Notes: generated from the sequence alone by a model not told the origin. DNA of 64,000 nucleotides from Sphingopyxis sp. JAI108 (GCF_013410105.1 NZ_JACCCJ010000001.1:434001-498000); one strand, 5' to 3'; positions 8,273-17,081 are shown, numbered from the stretch's first letter. Made by a program: numbers and translations.

Positions 8273-8896
8273 ATGACGGGGAGCTCGCGGCATTCCAAAA
8301 CGCAAAAACGCCTTCTCGGCCTGCTCCTCGCGCTGCTCCTCCTCGCGCAGATCGACCAGCCCAATCCCGAGATCGCGCTCCTCCAGCATATCCCGACGAT
8401 GCTGCTGATCGTCGCCTCGCCCTGGCTGCTGCGCCGCTGGCCGCTGTCGACCGCTTCGGTCGCGTGCATTGTGGCGTTCATGGCGCTCCACACGCTTGGC
8501 GGCCGCTATGCCTACAGCAATGTGCCCTATGACGATTGGGCCCGGGCGGTGACGGGCACCGGCCTCTCCGACGCCTTCGGCTGGACGCGCAACCATTATG
8601 ACCGTCTCGTTCATTTCGCCTTCGGCGCGCTTTCGGCGATCCCGGTTGCCGAAAGCGCGCGGCGCTGGGGCGGTCTCGGCCCGCGCGGTGCGACGCTCAC
8701 CGTGCTCGGATGGGTGCTCGCCGCCTCGGCGCTTTACGAAGTCTTCGAATGGCTGCTCACCATCGTCGCGGCGGGCGAGACCGCCGACCGCTATAATGGC
8801 CAGCAGGGCGACATTTGGGACGCGCAAAAGGATATGGCGCTTGCGGCGCTGGGTGCGATATTGGTGCTCGCGATCCCGCACCGCGACAGGAGATAG
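8273..8896 (+). CDS. YjdF-like (DUF2238) integral membrane protein
   Basis: A 207-residue membrane protein of the DUF2238/YjdF family, whose function is not established. Hydrophobic segments lie near residues 14-32, 42-58, 62-78, about 108-122, 137-157 and 183-200. The family signature is visible: HTLGGRYAYSNVPYDDW, then RNHYDRLVHFAFG, ALYEVFEWL and QQGDIWDAQKDM. These conserved Asp, His and Glu residues near the membrane suggest a catalytic or metal-binding site. The 143 nt upstream contain no clear feature. The next gene starts 2 nt after its stop, so the two are probably cotranscribed. Confidence 0.82.
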   Translation: MTGSSRHSKTQKRLLGLLLALLLLAQIDQPNPEIALLQHIPTMLLIVASPWLLRRWPLSTASVACIVAFMALHTLGGRYAYSNVPYDDWARAVTGTGLSDAFGWTRNHYDRLVHFAFGALSAIPVAESARRWGGLGPRGATLTVLGWVLAASALYEVFEWLLTIVAAGETADRYNGQQGDIWDAQKDMALAALGAILVLAIPHRDRR

Positions 8897-8898
8897 AC

Positions 8899-9510
8899 AT
8901 GCGCAAGTTCATAATTCTAGCGATGATCGGCGTGCTCGCCGCGTGCAAACCCGCCGCTGACAAGGCGCCGGCCGAGGCCGACGCCGTGCCGGTGGCGCCG
9001 CGGGTGCCCGAGGCAAAGGCCGATGGCCCGAACGCGGCAACCACCGCCGTCAGCCTCGACGGCGAGGGATTGCGCTTCGTCGACCAGACCAGCGGCAAGA
9101 CCAGCCTGCTCGCCTTCGGCGTCCCGCGCGCGCAGGCGGAGGCCGCACTCGCCAATGTCGCGGGCAAGGAAGACGACCGCAGCACCAACGCCGAATGCGG
9201 CGCGGGGACGATGGAATTCACCCGCTACGACGCGATGACGCTCAATTTCCAGGACGGCAAATTCGCCGGCTGGTTTCTGGGCAACGAACCGGGCGCCGCG
9301 ACCTATTCGACGATGAGCGGGATCGGCATCGGCACGACCCGTGCCAAGGCATCCGAATCGGTGACGATCGTCGATCTCGAGGACAGCACCCTGGGCGAGG
9401 AATTCAGCATCGGCACCGGCGACAATGTCATCGGCGGCATGTTCGCCGCCCCCGGAGATGCGGCGAAGATCGACGCGCTGTTCGCGGGCACCAACTGTTT
9501 CTTCCGCTGA
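8899..9510 (+). CDS. Hypothetical lipoprotein
   Basis: A 203-residue lipoprotein I cannot assign to a family. Residues 1-18 are a lipoprotein signal with lipobox LAAC (ILAMIGVLAACKPA), followed by an Ala/Pro-rich linker. The rest alternates short strands (GEGLRFVDQTSGKTSLLAFG, then TMEFTRYDAMTLNFQDGKFAGWFLG) and has two internal Cys, near ECGAG and at the extreme C terminus (TNCFFR), which could form a disulfide. The ATG at 8899 lies 2 nt after the YjdF-like gene and after AGGAGAT. Outer- or inner-membrane anchoring is inferred from the lipobox. Confidence 0.75.
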   Translation: MRKFIILAMIGVLAACKPAADKAPAEADAVPVAPRVPEAKADGPNAATTAVSLDGEGLRFVDQTSGKTSLLAFGVPRAQAEAALANVAGKEDDRSTNAECGAGTMEFTRYDAMTLNFQDGKFAGWFLGNEPGAATYSTMSGIGIGTTRAKASESVTIVDLEDSTLGEEFSIGTGDNVIGGMFAAPGDAAKIDALFAGTNCFFR

Positions 9511-9562
9511 CGGCAGGACGGATCGCTGCCGAACTATTCGGTATGTTGCCGGACATCCGCCG

Positions 9563-10231
9563 TTAAAATTCGACAATGATCCGGATTCTGTCGGCGCTTA
9601 TGCCGATGGCGCGTGCGATCTGTTCGCGGCCGCGGTCGATCAGGTCCTGCATCCCCTCGGGCGTGGCCTCGCCTAGCAGGTCGGAGGTCTCGACGCCGAG
9701 TATCTTCGCAAGCGCCGCCATCCGGTTAGGCTTCGGGCGGGCCCGGCCCTTTTCCCAGCCCAGAACCGAAGCCGCGCCGACGCGCATGCGTTTGGCAACC
9801 TCGGCCCGCTCAAGCTTCGCTTCGATGCGAAGTCGCTGCAGGCGATCGCCAAAAGATTCGCCGTTCGTCGATTCGGTGTTTTCTTTTTGAACGGCGGGCG
9901 CCGTGTCGGTGACGCTCTTCAGTTCCACGGCACTCAGCGTTGCACGCGATACAGGGCCTTCGAATCGGCAGCCGAAATGCCGTCCGCTGGCCCAGATGAC
10001 GATGGCCGTTATGTCGCCAGCATGCGGAAGCTCGATTTCGATTCTGTCGCCGGTCGCGAGCTTGATGTCGCTTTCGAACAGCAAGCCCGATCCCGATATA
10101 TTATGGATTCGGACATCGATTCCCGTGCCGTCATGCCGCGCGCCCTTGGCGAGGAGGCTAAGTTTTCGGCGTCCGTCTTGCCGCCTGTCAGCGCCGGGTA
10201 CCAAGGGAAGAAAATATCCGGAAATGGCCAT
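9563..10231 (-). CDS. PilZ domain fused to an XRE-type helix-turn-helix
   Basis: A 222-residue protein with two recognisable parts. Residues about 18-105 look like a PilZ domain (DRRQDGRRKLSLLAKGA, then VRIHNISGSGLLFES and a terminal GCRFEGP strand), the fold that binds cyclic di-GMP; the RxxxR-like DRRQDGRR and the N-x-S-x-x-G of NISGSG match the ligand motifs. Residues about 126-185 form a Cro/CI-type HTH (GDRLQRLRIEAKLERAEVAKR, then LGWEKGRARPKPNRMAALAKIL). A polar linker joins them. A DNA-binding domain combined with PilZ suggests a cyclic di-GMP-responsive regulator, which is inference. Convergent with the lipoprotein gene; 163 nt upstream show no clear site. Confidence 0.8.
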   Translation of the reverse strand: MAISGYFLPLVPGADRRQDGRRKLSLLAKGARHDGTGIDVRIHNISGSGLLFESDIKLATGDRIEIELPHAGDITAIVIWASGRHFGCRFEGPVSRATLSAVELKSVTDTAPAVQKENTESTNGESFGDRLQRLRIEAKLERAEVAKRMRVGAASVLGWEKGRARPKPNRMAALAKILGVETSDLLGEATPEGMQDLIDRGREQIARAIGISADRIRIIVEF

Positions 10232-10394
10232 AAGGATTTGTTGGGGCGAGCTTGTTAAAAGATCGTTAGCGAGGACTAGGAAAGATGGGCGCGGGCCCCG
10301 AATGCCGCATCAGCGCGGCAGGGGGCTGTCGCGGCGGCCGGTTTTCAGTCGGGACGGTCGTAAGCGACACCGCCGATGCCCGCCGTAGTCACGG

Positions 10395-11984
10395 CTAATG
10401 GCCCATATCCGCCGCCGACGCCTTCGGCCCGCCCGGCTTCGGCGGGCGGAGCAGCAGCACCAGTGGCACCGACGCCAGCGTGACCCACATCATCAACCAG
10501 AAATCGTCGATATAGGCGACCATCGCCGCCTGCCGGTTGATCTCGGCGTTGACCATCGCCATCGCCGTATCGCCCGCGATGCCGAAGCGGTCGGCGGTCG
10601 AGGGGTCGAGCAGGCCGACCGAGCTGTTGGTGACATGTGCCGCCAGATCCTCATGACTAGTCTGGATATTGGCGCCGAGCAGAGTGGTGACCACCGAAAT
10701 GCCGACCGAGGCGCCGATGCTGCGCAAGAGATTGAGCAGGCTCGACCCGTCGGTGCGGTGCTGCGGCGCGATCGTCGCGAACGCCATGGTATTCAGCGGA
10801 ATGAAGATCAGGCCCATGCCGAGTCCCTGCACCAGCCCGCTGACGATCACCGGCTGCATCCCCATTGCGAGCGACCAGTGGCTCATCTGCCAAAGCGAGT
10901 AAGCGGCGATCAGCAGGCCCGTCCCGACCAGCCAGCGCGCGTCGATCCTGCCCAGCAATTGCCCCGCAACCCACATGCTCATCAAGATGCCGACCCCGCG
11001 CAGCGCGAGGACGATCCCGGTGTCGATCACCGGCCAGCCGAACAGATTCTGCAGCATCGGCGGTAGGAGCGCCATCGACGCGAACATCACGACGCCGATC
11101 ACGACCATGAAGCCCATCGCGGTGACGAGGTTGCGGTCGGCGAGCATCGTGCGGTTGAACAGGGGCGCGCGCGCGGTGACCATATGGATCAGGAACATCC
11201 ACATACAGGCGATCGCGACCCCCAGTTCGATCCAGATTTCGAGGCTGTCGAACCAGTCGAGATGCGCGCCGCGATCGAGCATCAACTGGAGCGATGCGAG
11301 CCCGAGCGCGAGCATCGAGAAGCCGAACAGGTCGAAGCGGCGATTGTTTCGCCTGGTGGAGGGGAGCAGCGCCCACATCATCGCAAGCGTGACGAGACCG
11401 ACCGGCAGGTTGACATAGAAGACCCAGCGCCAGTTGACGCTCTCGGTCAGCCAGCCGCCGAGCACGGGGCCCAGGATCGGCCCGATCATGATTCCCATGC
11501 CCCAGATCGACATCGCGCGCGCGTGGCGCTCGGGCGGGTTGATGTCGAGCATCACCGACTGCGACAGCGGCCCGATGAAGGCCGCGAAAATCCCCTGCAT
11601 AAAGCGGAAGGCGACCATCTGTTCGAGCGTTTGCGCCGCGCCGCACGCCATCGACGCGACGATGAAGCCCGCGACCGCGCCGAGGAACAGTTCGCGCCGC
11701 CCGATACGGTCGGCGAGCCAGCCGGTGATCGGCATCGCGATCGCCGACGCGAGGATATAGCTGGTCAGCACCCAGGTCACCGTCTCGCTGGTCGCGCCGA
11801 GCGCCGACTGCATATGCGGGATCGCGACGTTGGCGATCGTCGTGTCGAGGATCTGCATGATCGAGGCGCCCATCACCGCGACGGTCAGCAGCCCGCGATA
11901 GCGCACGCGTTCGTGCAGCGGGATAGACTCGTCGTCAGGGAGTGCCGCGGCGGCCGGCCGGCGGGGGAGGGCGTTGCTCGCCAC
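10395..11984 (-). CDS. DHA2-family multidrug efflux transporter, EmrB-like
   Basis: A 529-residue, 14-helix MFS antiporter of the EmrB/QacA branch, the inner-membrane pump of a tripartite drug exporter. Visible motifs include the DHA2 segment MQILDTTIANVAIPHMQ, motif A GWLADRIGRRELF, and motif C GPILGPVLGGWL. The start is GTG: no ATG is present, and the TAAGG that serves as its ribosome-binding site contains the stop codon of the upstream adaptor gene, 6 nt away. It is third in the marR-emrA-emrB operon controlled by the palindrome at 13546. Substrates are unknown. Confidence 0.93.
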   Translation of the reverse strand: MASNALPRRPAAAALPDDESIPLHERVRYRGLLTVAVMGASIMQILDTTIANVAIPHMQSALGATSETVTWVLTSYILASAIAMPITGWLADRIGRRELFLGAVAGFIVASMACGAAQTLEQMVAFRFMQGIFAAFIGPLSQSVMLDINPPERHARAMSIWGMGIMIGPILGPVLGGWLTESVNWRWVFYVNLPVGLVTLAMMWALLPSTRRNNRRFDLFGFSMLALGLASLQLMLDRGAHLDWFDSLEIWIELGVAIACMWMFLIHMVTARAPLFNRTMLADRNLVTAMGFMVVIGVVMFASMALLPPMLQNLFGWPVIDTGIVLALRGVGILMSMWVAGQLLGRIDARWLVGTGLLIAAYSLWQMSHWSLAMGMQPVIVSGLVQGLGMGLIFIPLNTMAFATIAPQHRTDGSSLLNLLRSIGASVGISVVTTLLGANIQTSHEDLAAHVTNSSVGLLDPSTADRFGIAGDTAMAMVNAEINRQAAMVAYIDDFWLMMWVTLASVPLVLLLRPPKPGGPKASAADMGH

Positions 11985-11990
11985 GGGGCC

Positions 11991-13091
11991 TTACTTCGTA
12001 AACACCCGGACGTCGGCCGACAGGCCGGCGATCATGTCGCGCGCGGGCTTTTCGTCGAAAGCGATCCGCACCGGCACGCGCTGCGTCACCTTGACCCAGT
12101 TCCCCGTGGCATTCTGTGCGGGGAGCACCGAAAATTCGCTGCCGGTGCCTGCGCCGATCGTCAGCACATGGCCGCGCACCTTTAGCCCCGGATAGGCGTC
12201 GAAGCTGATCTCGGCGCGCTGACCGACGCGCATGTCGGCGAGGTCGGTTTCCTTGAAATTGGCCTCGACCCACGGATGCGCGGTGTCGACGAGCGTCACT
12301 GCGGGAAGCCCGGCGACCATCATCTGTCCGACCTGCAACCGGTCCGACTGCGCGATCCGGCCGGCGCTCGGGGCGCGGACGGTGGTGCGGCTAAGGTTGA
12401 CCTCGGCCTGCGAGCGCTGGACGCGCGCCGCTTCGACCTGCGGGTTGATCCCGCTGGAGGGGCCGCCGGCGAGCTTGGTGCGCGCTTCGGCGGCGGCGGC
12501 TTCGGCCTGGCGGACGCTTTCGCGGGCTTGGCTCAGCGCGTGGCGCGCCGCGTCATAAGCTGCCTTGGTCGTGAAGCCCTTTTCCATCAATGCCGCCTGA
12601 CGCTGGAAGGTGACTTCGGCGAATTTGACGTCTTCGCGCGCCGCGGCGATGTCGATGCTCGACGTGTTCGCGCTCGCCGACAGATTGCCAACCTCGACCT
12701 TGGCGGCGTCGATCGCCGCGGTCGCCTGCGCGACGCTGAGCGCATAGGGTTCGCCGTCGATGCGGAACAGCAGCTGGCCCTTCGCGACCTGCTGGCCGTC
12801 GCGCACCGCGACCTCGGTGATCCGCCCGCCGACTTCGGCGGCGACCGACACCTTGTCCATCTGGACATAGGCATTGTCGGTCGACACCGATCCGCCGCTC
12901 GTCAGCCACCAGACGGCCCCGCCTGCGACCAGCAATGCGGGCAGGCCGAACATCAACAGGCGCGTGCGCCAGCTCGCCTTGGGGGCGGCTTCCGACGCGG
13001 GCGCCGGCGCGGGCAGGGGATCGGCCTTGGGTGCGGCCTTGGGCGACGCGGCATTTTCGGCTTTGGGCCGGGATGGCGAGAGCTGATCCAT
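11991..13091 (-). CDS. HlyD/EmrA-family membrane fusion protein
   Basis: A 366-residue periplasmic adaptor linking an EmrB-type pump to an outer-membrane channel. It has an N-terminal Ala/Pro-rich cytosolic segment, one membrane span near residues 43-65, the lipoyl-like half motif STDNAYVQMDKVSVAAEVGG, a coiled-coil hairpin of about 110 residues rich in Ala, Gln and Arg, and the second lipoyl half with the family motif RIAQSDRLQVGQMM. The ATG at 13091 shares its A with the TGA of the MarR gene (TGATG), so translation is coupled. The frame is open further upstream through the MarR gene, but that reading is a shadow. Confidence 0.93.
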   Translation of the reverse strand: MDQLSPSRPKAENAASPKAAPKADPLPAPAPASEAAPKASWRTRLLMFGLPALLVAGGAVWWLTSGGSVSTDNAYVQMDKVSVAAEVGGRITEVAVRDGQQVAKGQLLFRIDGEPYALSVAQATAAIDAAKVEVGNLSASANTSSIDIAAAREDVKFAEVTFQRQAALMEKGFTTKAAYDAARHALSQARESVRQAEAAAAEARTKLAGGPSSGINPQVEAARVQRSQAEVNLSRTTVRAPSAGRIAQSDRLQVGQMMVAGLPAVTLVDTAHPWVEANFKETDLADMRVGQRAEISFDAYPGLKVRGHVLTIGAGTGSEFSVLPAQNATGNWVKVTQRVPVRIAFDEKPARDMIAGLSADVRVFTK

Positions 13092-13537
13092 CAAATTGTC
13101 TCTTTTTCTTTTTGGCAGATGCGGCGGGAGAGATTGGCGCGAACGCGTTCGACAAGGTCGGCAAGCTGAACGGTCTCGGCAGCGGAGAGCCCCTCGACTG
13201 CTTCGGCGGTCAGCGCATCGGCGGTGGCGCGAACGCCGTTCAGCAATTCGGCGGCGCGCGGCGTAAGGTAGAGCTGCCACGCGCGGCGGTCGGCGGGATC
13301 GGCGCGGCGTTCGACCAGCTCGGCCTCGACCAGTCGATCGATCATCCGCGACAGGGTGATCGGCTCGACCTCGATCAGTTCGGCAAGCGGACCCTGGTGG
13401 ATACCCTCGTGGCGTTTGAGGTAAGTGATCAGCCGCCATTGCAGCGCCGTGATCCCGCTTTCCTTGGTGCGCGCGTTGAACGCGCGCCGGAACAGGCGCG
13501 CGGTGTCATTCAGCAGGAATCCGATCGTTTCACTCAT
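13091..13537 (-). CDS. MarR-family regulator of the efflux operon
   Basis: A 148-residue winged-helix repressor. It shows the MarR layout: ALQWRLITYLKRHEGIHQGPL, recognition region IEVEPITLSRMIDRL, and the wing ELVERRADPADRRAWQLYLT. MarR proteins bind palindromes as dimers and release them on binding phenolic or drug-like ligands. The gene is first in the efflux operon and ends in a 1-nt overlap with the adaptor gene. A perfect 24-bp palindrome starts 9 nt upstream of its start, in the promoter region shared with the divergent isomerase gene at 13664, which argues for autorepression. Confidence 0.93.
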   Translation of the reverse strand: MSETIGFLLNDTARLFRRAFNARTKESGITALQWRLITYLKRHEGIHQGPLAELIEVEPITLSRMIDRLVEAELVERRADPADRRAWQLYLTPRAAELLNGVRATADALTAEAVEGLSAAETVQLADLVERVRANLSRRICQKEKETI

Positions 13538-13545
13538 GTCATAAG

Positions 13546-13569
13546 ATATAATAGCAATTGCTATTATAT
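13546..13569. promoter_or_regulatory. Perfect 24-bp palindrome, probable MarR operator
   Basis: Half-site ATATAATAGCAA (13546-13557) is followed directly by its exact complement (13558-13569). It lies in the 126-nt gap between the divergent marR and isomerase genes and is AT-rich. The core AGCAATTGCT resembles sites bound by MarR/SlyA-type dimers. The likely effect is repression of the efflux operon and possibly of the isomerase gene. Confidence 0.75.
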
Positions 13570-13663
13570 TCAACAGCGGTGCGGGATTGCCAACAGTCTC
13601 GAATATGGTGTAAATTTTCTTTACACTGCTTGCGTGGGGCATGTTTTTGGGCAGGATGTGGGG

Positions 13664-14311
13664 ATGACTTTTACCGCCGACCTTTTCTGGTCCTTTCGCT
13701 CGCCGTACAGCTATCTGGCGATCGGTCGCTATCGCGCGCTCGCCGCGAGCCATGACGTGACGATCAACCTGCGTCCCGTCTATCCGCTCGCGGTGCGCCA
13801 ACCCGATTTCTTCGAGCGCAACCATCCCAACTGGCTGAGCTATACGATGCGCGACATGATCCGCGTTGCGCAGTTCCACGGCATCCCCTTTGGCCCGCCG
13901 CGCCCCGACCCGATCGTCCAGAACATCATGACGCGCGAGATCGCGGCCGAGCAGCCCTATATCTATCGCCTGACGCGCATGGGGCAGGCGGCGGCGCGGC
14001 GCGGCAAGGGCGTCGCATTCGCGCATGAGGTCGGGCAGCTGATCTGGGGCGGCGCGCAGGACTGGCATCTGGGCGAGCATCTGGCGGGAGCGGCGAAACG
14101 CGCCGGACTCGACCTCGCCGAACTCGACGCCGAGGCCGCGAGCGAAGCCGAGGCGCTCGACACCGAAATCGCCGCCAACCAGGTCGCGCTCGAAATCGCG
14201 GGTCATTGGGGCGTGCCGACGCTGGTCGTCGATGGCGAACCCTTTTTCGGGCAGGACCGGATCGAAATGGCGAAGTGGCGGATGGAGCAAAAGGGGTTGC
14301 GTCCCCGCTGA
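13664..14311 (+). CDS. 2-hydroxychromene-2-carboxylate isomerase-like protein (DsbA superfamily)
   Basis: A 215-residue thioredoxin-fold protein of the kappa-GST-like HCCA isomerase family, which uses glutathione to isomerise an intermediate of naphthalene-type aromatic breakdown. The N-terminal strand-turn DLFWSFRSPYSYL carries the active-site serine of the family, and the C terminus GVPTLVVDGEPFFGQDRIEM has the cis-Pro loop and the FFGQDR signature. No other aromatic-degradation gene is near, so the true substrate is uncertain. The ATG at 13664 follows GTGGGG. It is divergent from the efflux operon across a shared palindrome, which could link detoxification and efflux. Confidence 0.83.
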   Translation: MTFTADLFWSFRSPYSYLAIGRYRALAASHDVTINLRPVYPLAVRQPDFFERNHPNWLSYTMRDMIRVAQFHGIPFGPPRPDPIVQNIMTREIAAEQPYIYRLTRMGQAAARRGKGVAFAHEVGQLIWGGAQDWHLGEHLAGAAKRAGLDLAELDAEAASEAEALDTEIAANQVALEIAGHWGVPTLVVDGEPFFGQDRIEMAKWRMEQKGLRPR

Positions 14312-14355
14312 TCGGTGCTTGCCGAACCGGGCGCGAAGCGGGCATAGCGCGGCGC

Positions 14356-15108
14356 ATGACGAGCGAACCCCGATTTTTCGAAGCGCGCGACGGCGTGCGG
14401 CTGGCGTGGCGCGAGACCGGCGACGGCGCACCCATCATCCTGCTCCACGGGCTCTTCTCGAACGCCGAGGTCAACTGGATCAAGTTCGGCACCGCGGCGC
14501 GCGTCGCCGCCGAAGGCTATCGCGTGATCATGCCCGACCTGCGCGTCCATGGGTCGAGCGATGCGCCGCACGAGGAGGAATTTTATCCACCCGACGTGCT
14601 GGTGCATGATCTGGAAGATCTGGTCGCGCATCTTGGCCTTGGCGATTTCGACCTTGGCGGCTTCTCGCTCGGGGCACGGACGAGCGCGCGCGCGGTCGTT
14701 GCGGGGATGAGGCCGCGCGGGCTGATCCTCGGCGGGATGGGGCTCGCGGGGCTGGCGGGCTGGCAGCGGCGCGGTCGCTTCTTCAAGCGCGTGATCGCCG
14801 AATATGAAAGCGCGAAGCGCGGCGACGATACCTGGCTGTCGATCCAGTTCATGAAAACGATGAAGGTCGATCGCATCGCGGCGGGGCACCTGCTCGACAG
14901 TTTCACCGACACGACCCCCGACATGCTCGCGGCGCTGACGATGCCGACGCTTGTCGTCAGCGGCGAGCAGGACCGGGACAATGGTTCGGCCGAAGAACTG
15001 GTCGCGGTGCTGCCCGACGCGCGGCTCGCGACAATTCCGGGGACGCATATGTCGAGCGTGACCGAGCCCGCGCTGGGCGAGGCGATCGCGGCTTTCCTGA
15101 CGGCTTGA
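14356..15108 (+). CDS. Alpha/beta hydrolase
   Basis: A 250-residue cytoplasmic alpha/beta-fold hydrolase. The oxyanion segment is ILLHGLFSNAEVNW, the nucleophile Ser sits in the elbow GGFSLGART, the acid is probably Asp in SGEQDRDNG, and the His lies in IPGTHMSS. Residue spacing fits an esterase or epoxide-hydrolase-like fold, but the substrate cannot be read from sequence. The frame is open further upstream, overlapping the isomerase gene; ATG 14356 is chosen because it starts the conserved fold and lies 44 nt after that gene. The pair may be cotranscribed. Confidence 0.85.
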   Translation: MTSEPRFFEARDGVRLAWRETGDGAPIILLHGLFSNAEVNWIKFGTAARVAAEGYRVIMPDLRVHGSSDAPHEEEFYPPDVLVHDLEDLVAHLGLGDFDLGGFSLGARTSARAVVAGMRPRGLILGGMGLAGLAGWQRRGRFFKRVIAEYESAKRGDDTWLSIQFMKTMKVDRIAAGHLLDSFTDTTPDMLAALTMPTLVVSGEQDRDNGSAEELVAVLPDARLATIPGTHMSSVTEPALGEAIAAFLTA

Positions 15109-15183
15109 CCCTGCGCCCGACGCGCGCCAAGCTGCCCGCATCGCGCCAGAGAGCGCTGTCAGAACAATCCAGAGGACGCACCC

Positions 15184-17025
15184 ATGAAAGCCATGATTTC
15201 GACGCTGTCGCTTGCCCTGTCGCTCGCGGTGGCGACCCCCGCCTTTGCGCAAACCGCCCCGGCCGCCGCCCCCACTGCCGCCCCCCCCACTGCCGCCGAC
15301 GCCGATGCGTTCATCGCCGGGGTCGAGAAGGACCTGTTCGACTATACGGTCGAGGCAAGCCAGGTGAACTGGGTCAATTCGACCTATATTACCGAGGATA
15401 CCGACGCGATGGCCGCGCGGATCAACGCGGTCGGCACCGAAAAGTCGGTCAAATATGCGCTCGAAGCCGCGAAATATAAGGACGTCGCGGGGCTCAGCGC
15501 CGACACCAAGCGCAAGCTCGACATTTTGCGCACCGGCATCGTGTTGCCCGCACCGACGACGCCGGGCGCCGCGACCGAGCTCAACACGATCGCGACCGAC
15601 CTGCAGTCGCAATACGGCAAAGGCCGGGGCACGCTGAACGGCAAGGAAATCTCGGGATCGGACATCGAGGCCGAGATGGGCAACCTTCAGAATACGCCCG
15701 CGCAGTTCGCCGAAATGTGGACGAGCTGGCACGACAAGGTCGGCGCGCCGATGAAGGACGACTATGCCAAGATGGTCGGCATCGCGAACGAAGGCGCGAA
15801 GGAGCTGGGCTTCGCCGACACCGGCGCGATGTGGCGCTCGGGTTACGACATGCCGCCCGAGGAATTCGCCAAGCTGACCGAAAAGATCTGGCAGGACATG
15901 AAGCCGCTCTATGTGGCGCTCCACACCTATGTCCGCTGGAAACTCAACGAAAAATATGGCGATGCGGTGCAGCCCAAGACCGGCCCGATCCGCGCCGACC
16001 TGCTCGGCAATATGTGGGCGCAGGAATGGGGCAATATCTACCCGCTCGTCGCGCCCGCAGGGACCGGCGACCTCGGCTATGACATCGGCGACCTGCTCAC
16101 CGCGCAGGGCAAGGCCCCGCTCGACATGGTCAAGGCGGGCGAGAATTTCTATTCGTCGCTGGGCATGGCGCCGCTGCCCGACACCTTCTGGAAGCGCAGC
16201 CAGTTCCTGAAACCCGCCGACCGCGAAGTCGTCTGCCACGCCTCGGCATGGGATATCGATAACAAGGACGATATCCGCATCAAGATGTGCATCAAGGTGA
16301 ACGCCGACGATTTCATCACGATCCACCACGAGCTCGGCCACAATTATTACCAGCGCGCCTATAACAAGCAACCGTTCCTCTATCTCAACGGCGCGAACGA
16401 CGGCTTCCACGAGGCGATCGGCGATTTCGTCGCGCTGTCGATCACCCCGCAATATCTCGTCGACATCGGCCTGCTCGACAAGGCGAAGGTGCCGAGCGCC
16501 GACAAGGACATCGGGCTGCTCTTGCGGCAGGCGATGGACAAGGTCGCCTTCCTGCCCTTCGGCCTGCTCATCGATCGCTGGCGCTGGGGCGTCTTCGACG
16601 GTTCGATCCAGCCCGTCGATTACAACAAAAAATGGACCGAAATGCGGACCCAATATCAGGGCATCGTCCCGCCGGGCGAGCGACCCGCGAACGCGTTCGA
16701 CGCGGGCGCGAAGTTCCACATCCCCGGCAACACGCCCTACACGCGCTATTTCCTCGCGCGCGTTCTGCAGTTCCAATTCTATCAGGCGGCGTGCAAGCAG
16801 GCCGGGTGGAAGGGGCCGCTCCACCGCTGTTCCTTCTATGGCAACAAGGAGGTCGGCGCGAAGCTCAATGCGATGCTCGAAATGGGCGCGTCGAAGCCTT
16901 GGCCCGACGCGCTGCAGGCCTTCACCGGCAGCCGCGAGATGTCGGGCAAGGCAATGGCCGATTATTTCGCGCCGCTGAAGACGTGGCTCGACGCGCAGAA
17001 CAAGGGCAAGCCGCAGGGCTGGTAA
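15184..17025 (+). CDS. M2-family peptidyl-dipeptidase, bacterial ACE homologue
   Basis: A 613-residue zinc metallopeptidase homologous to angiotensin-converting enzyme, expected to release dipeptides from peptide C termini in the periplasm. Residues 1-22 form a signal peptide (ends PAFAQ). The zinc motif is H382-E-L-G-H386, with the third ligand Glu410 in FHEAIGDFVALS, almost exactly the spacing of ACE. Other family segments include MWAQEWGNIYPLV, PPEEFAKLTEKIW and the PGNTPYTRYFLAR chloride-site region. A short Pro/Ala-rich linker follows the signal. It is monocistronic, ending in a strong terminator at 17050. Confidence 0.93.
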   Translation: MKAMISTLSLALSLAVATPAFAQTAPAAAPTAAPPTAADADAFIAGVEKDLFDYTVEASQVNWVNSTYITEDTDAMAARINAVGTEKSVKYALEAAKYKDVAGLSADTKRKLDILRTGIVLPAPTTPGAATELNTIATDLQSQYGKGRGTLNGKEISGSDIEAEMGNLQNTPAQFAEMWTSWHDKVGAPMKDDYAKMVGIANEGAKELGFADTGAMWRSGYDMPPEEFAKLTEKIWQDMKPLYVALHTYVRWKLNEKYGDAVQPKTGPIRADLLGNMWAQEWGNIYPLVAPAGTGDLGYDIGDLLTAQGKAPLDMVKAGENFYSSLGMAPLPDTFWKRSQFLKPADREVVCHASAWDIDNKDDIRIKMCIKVNADDFITIHHELGHNYYQRAYNKQPFLYLNGANDGFHEAIGDFVALSITPQYLVDIGLLDKAKVPSADKDIGLLLRQAMDKVAFLPFGLLIDRWRWGVFDGSIQPVDYNKKWTEMRTQYQGIVPPGERPANAFDAGAKFHIPGNTPYTRYFLARVLQFQFYQAACKQAGWKGPLHRCSFYGNKEVGAKLNAMLEMGASKPWPDALQAFTGSREMSGKAMADYFAPLKTWLDAQNKGKPQGW

Positions 17026-17049
17026 GCCGGGCGTAGCAGCAGAAAGCAG

Positions 17050-17081
17050 AAAGACCGGGGTGGCGACGCCCCGGTCTTTTT
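17050..17081 (+). terminator. Intrinsic terminator after the M2 peptidase gene
   Basis: Stem AAAGACCGGGG (17050-17060) and CCCCGGTCTTT (17069-17079), 11 bp, loop of 8 nt, followed by TT. It ends at the stop codon of the convergent ArsR gene and may serve both strands, though the reverse tail is less T-rich. Confidence 0.85.

Noticed and set aside
14203-16824. 873-codon reverse-strand open frame opposite the hydrolase and M2 peptidase
   Set aside because: Antisense shadow. The plus-strand genes carry complete catalytic motifs and signal peptides.
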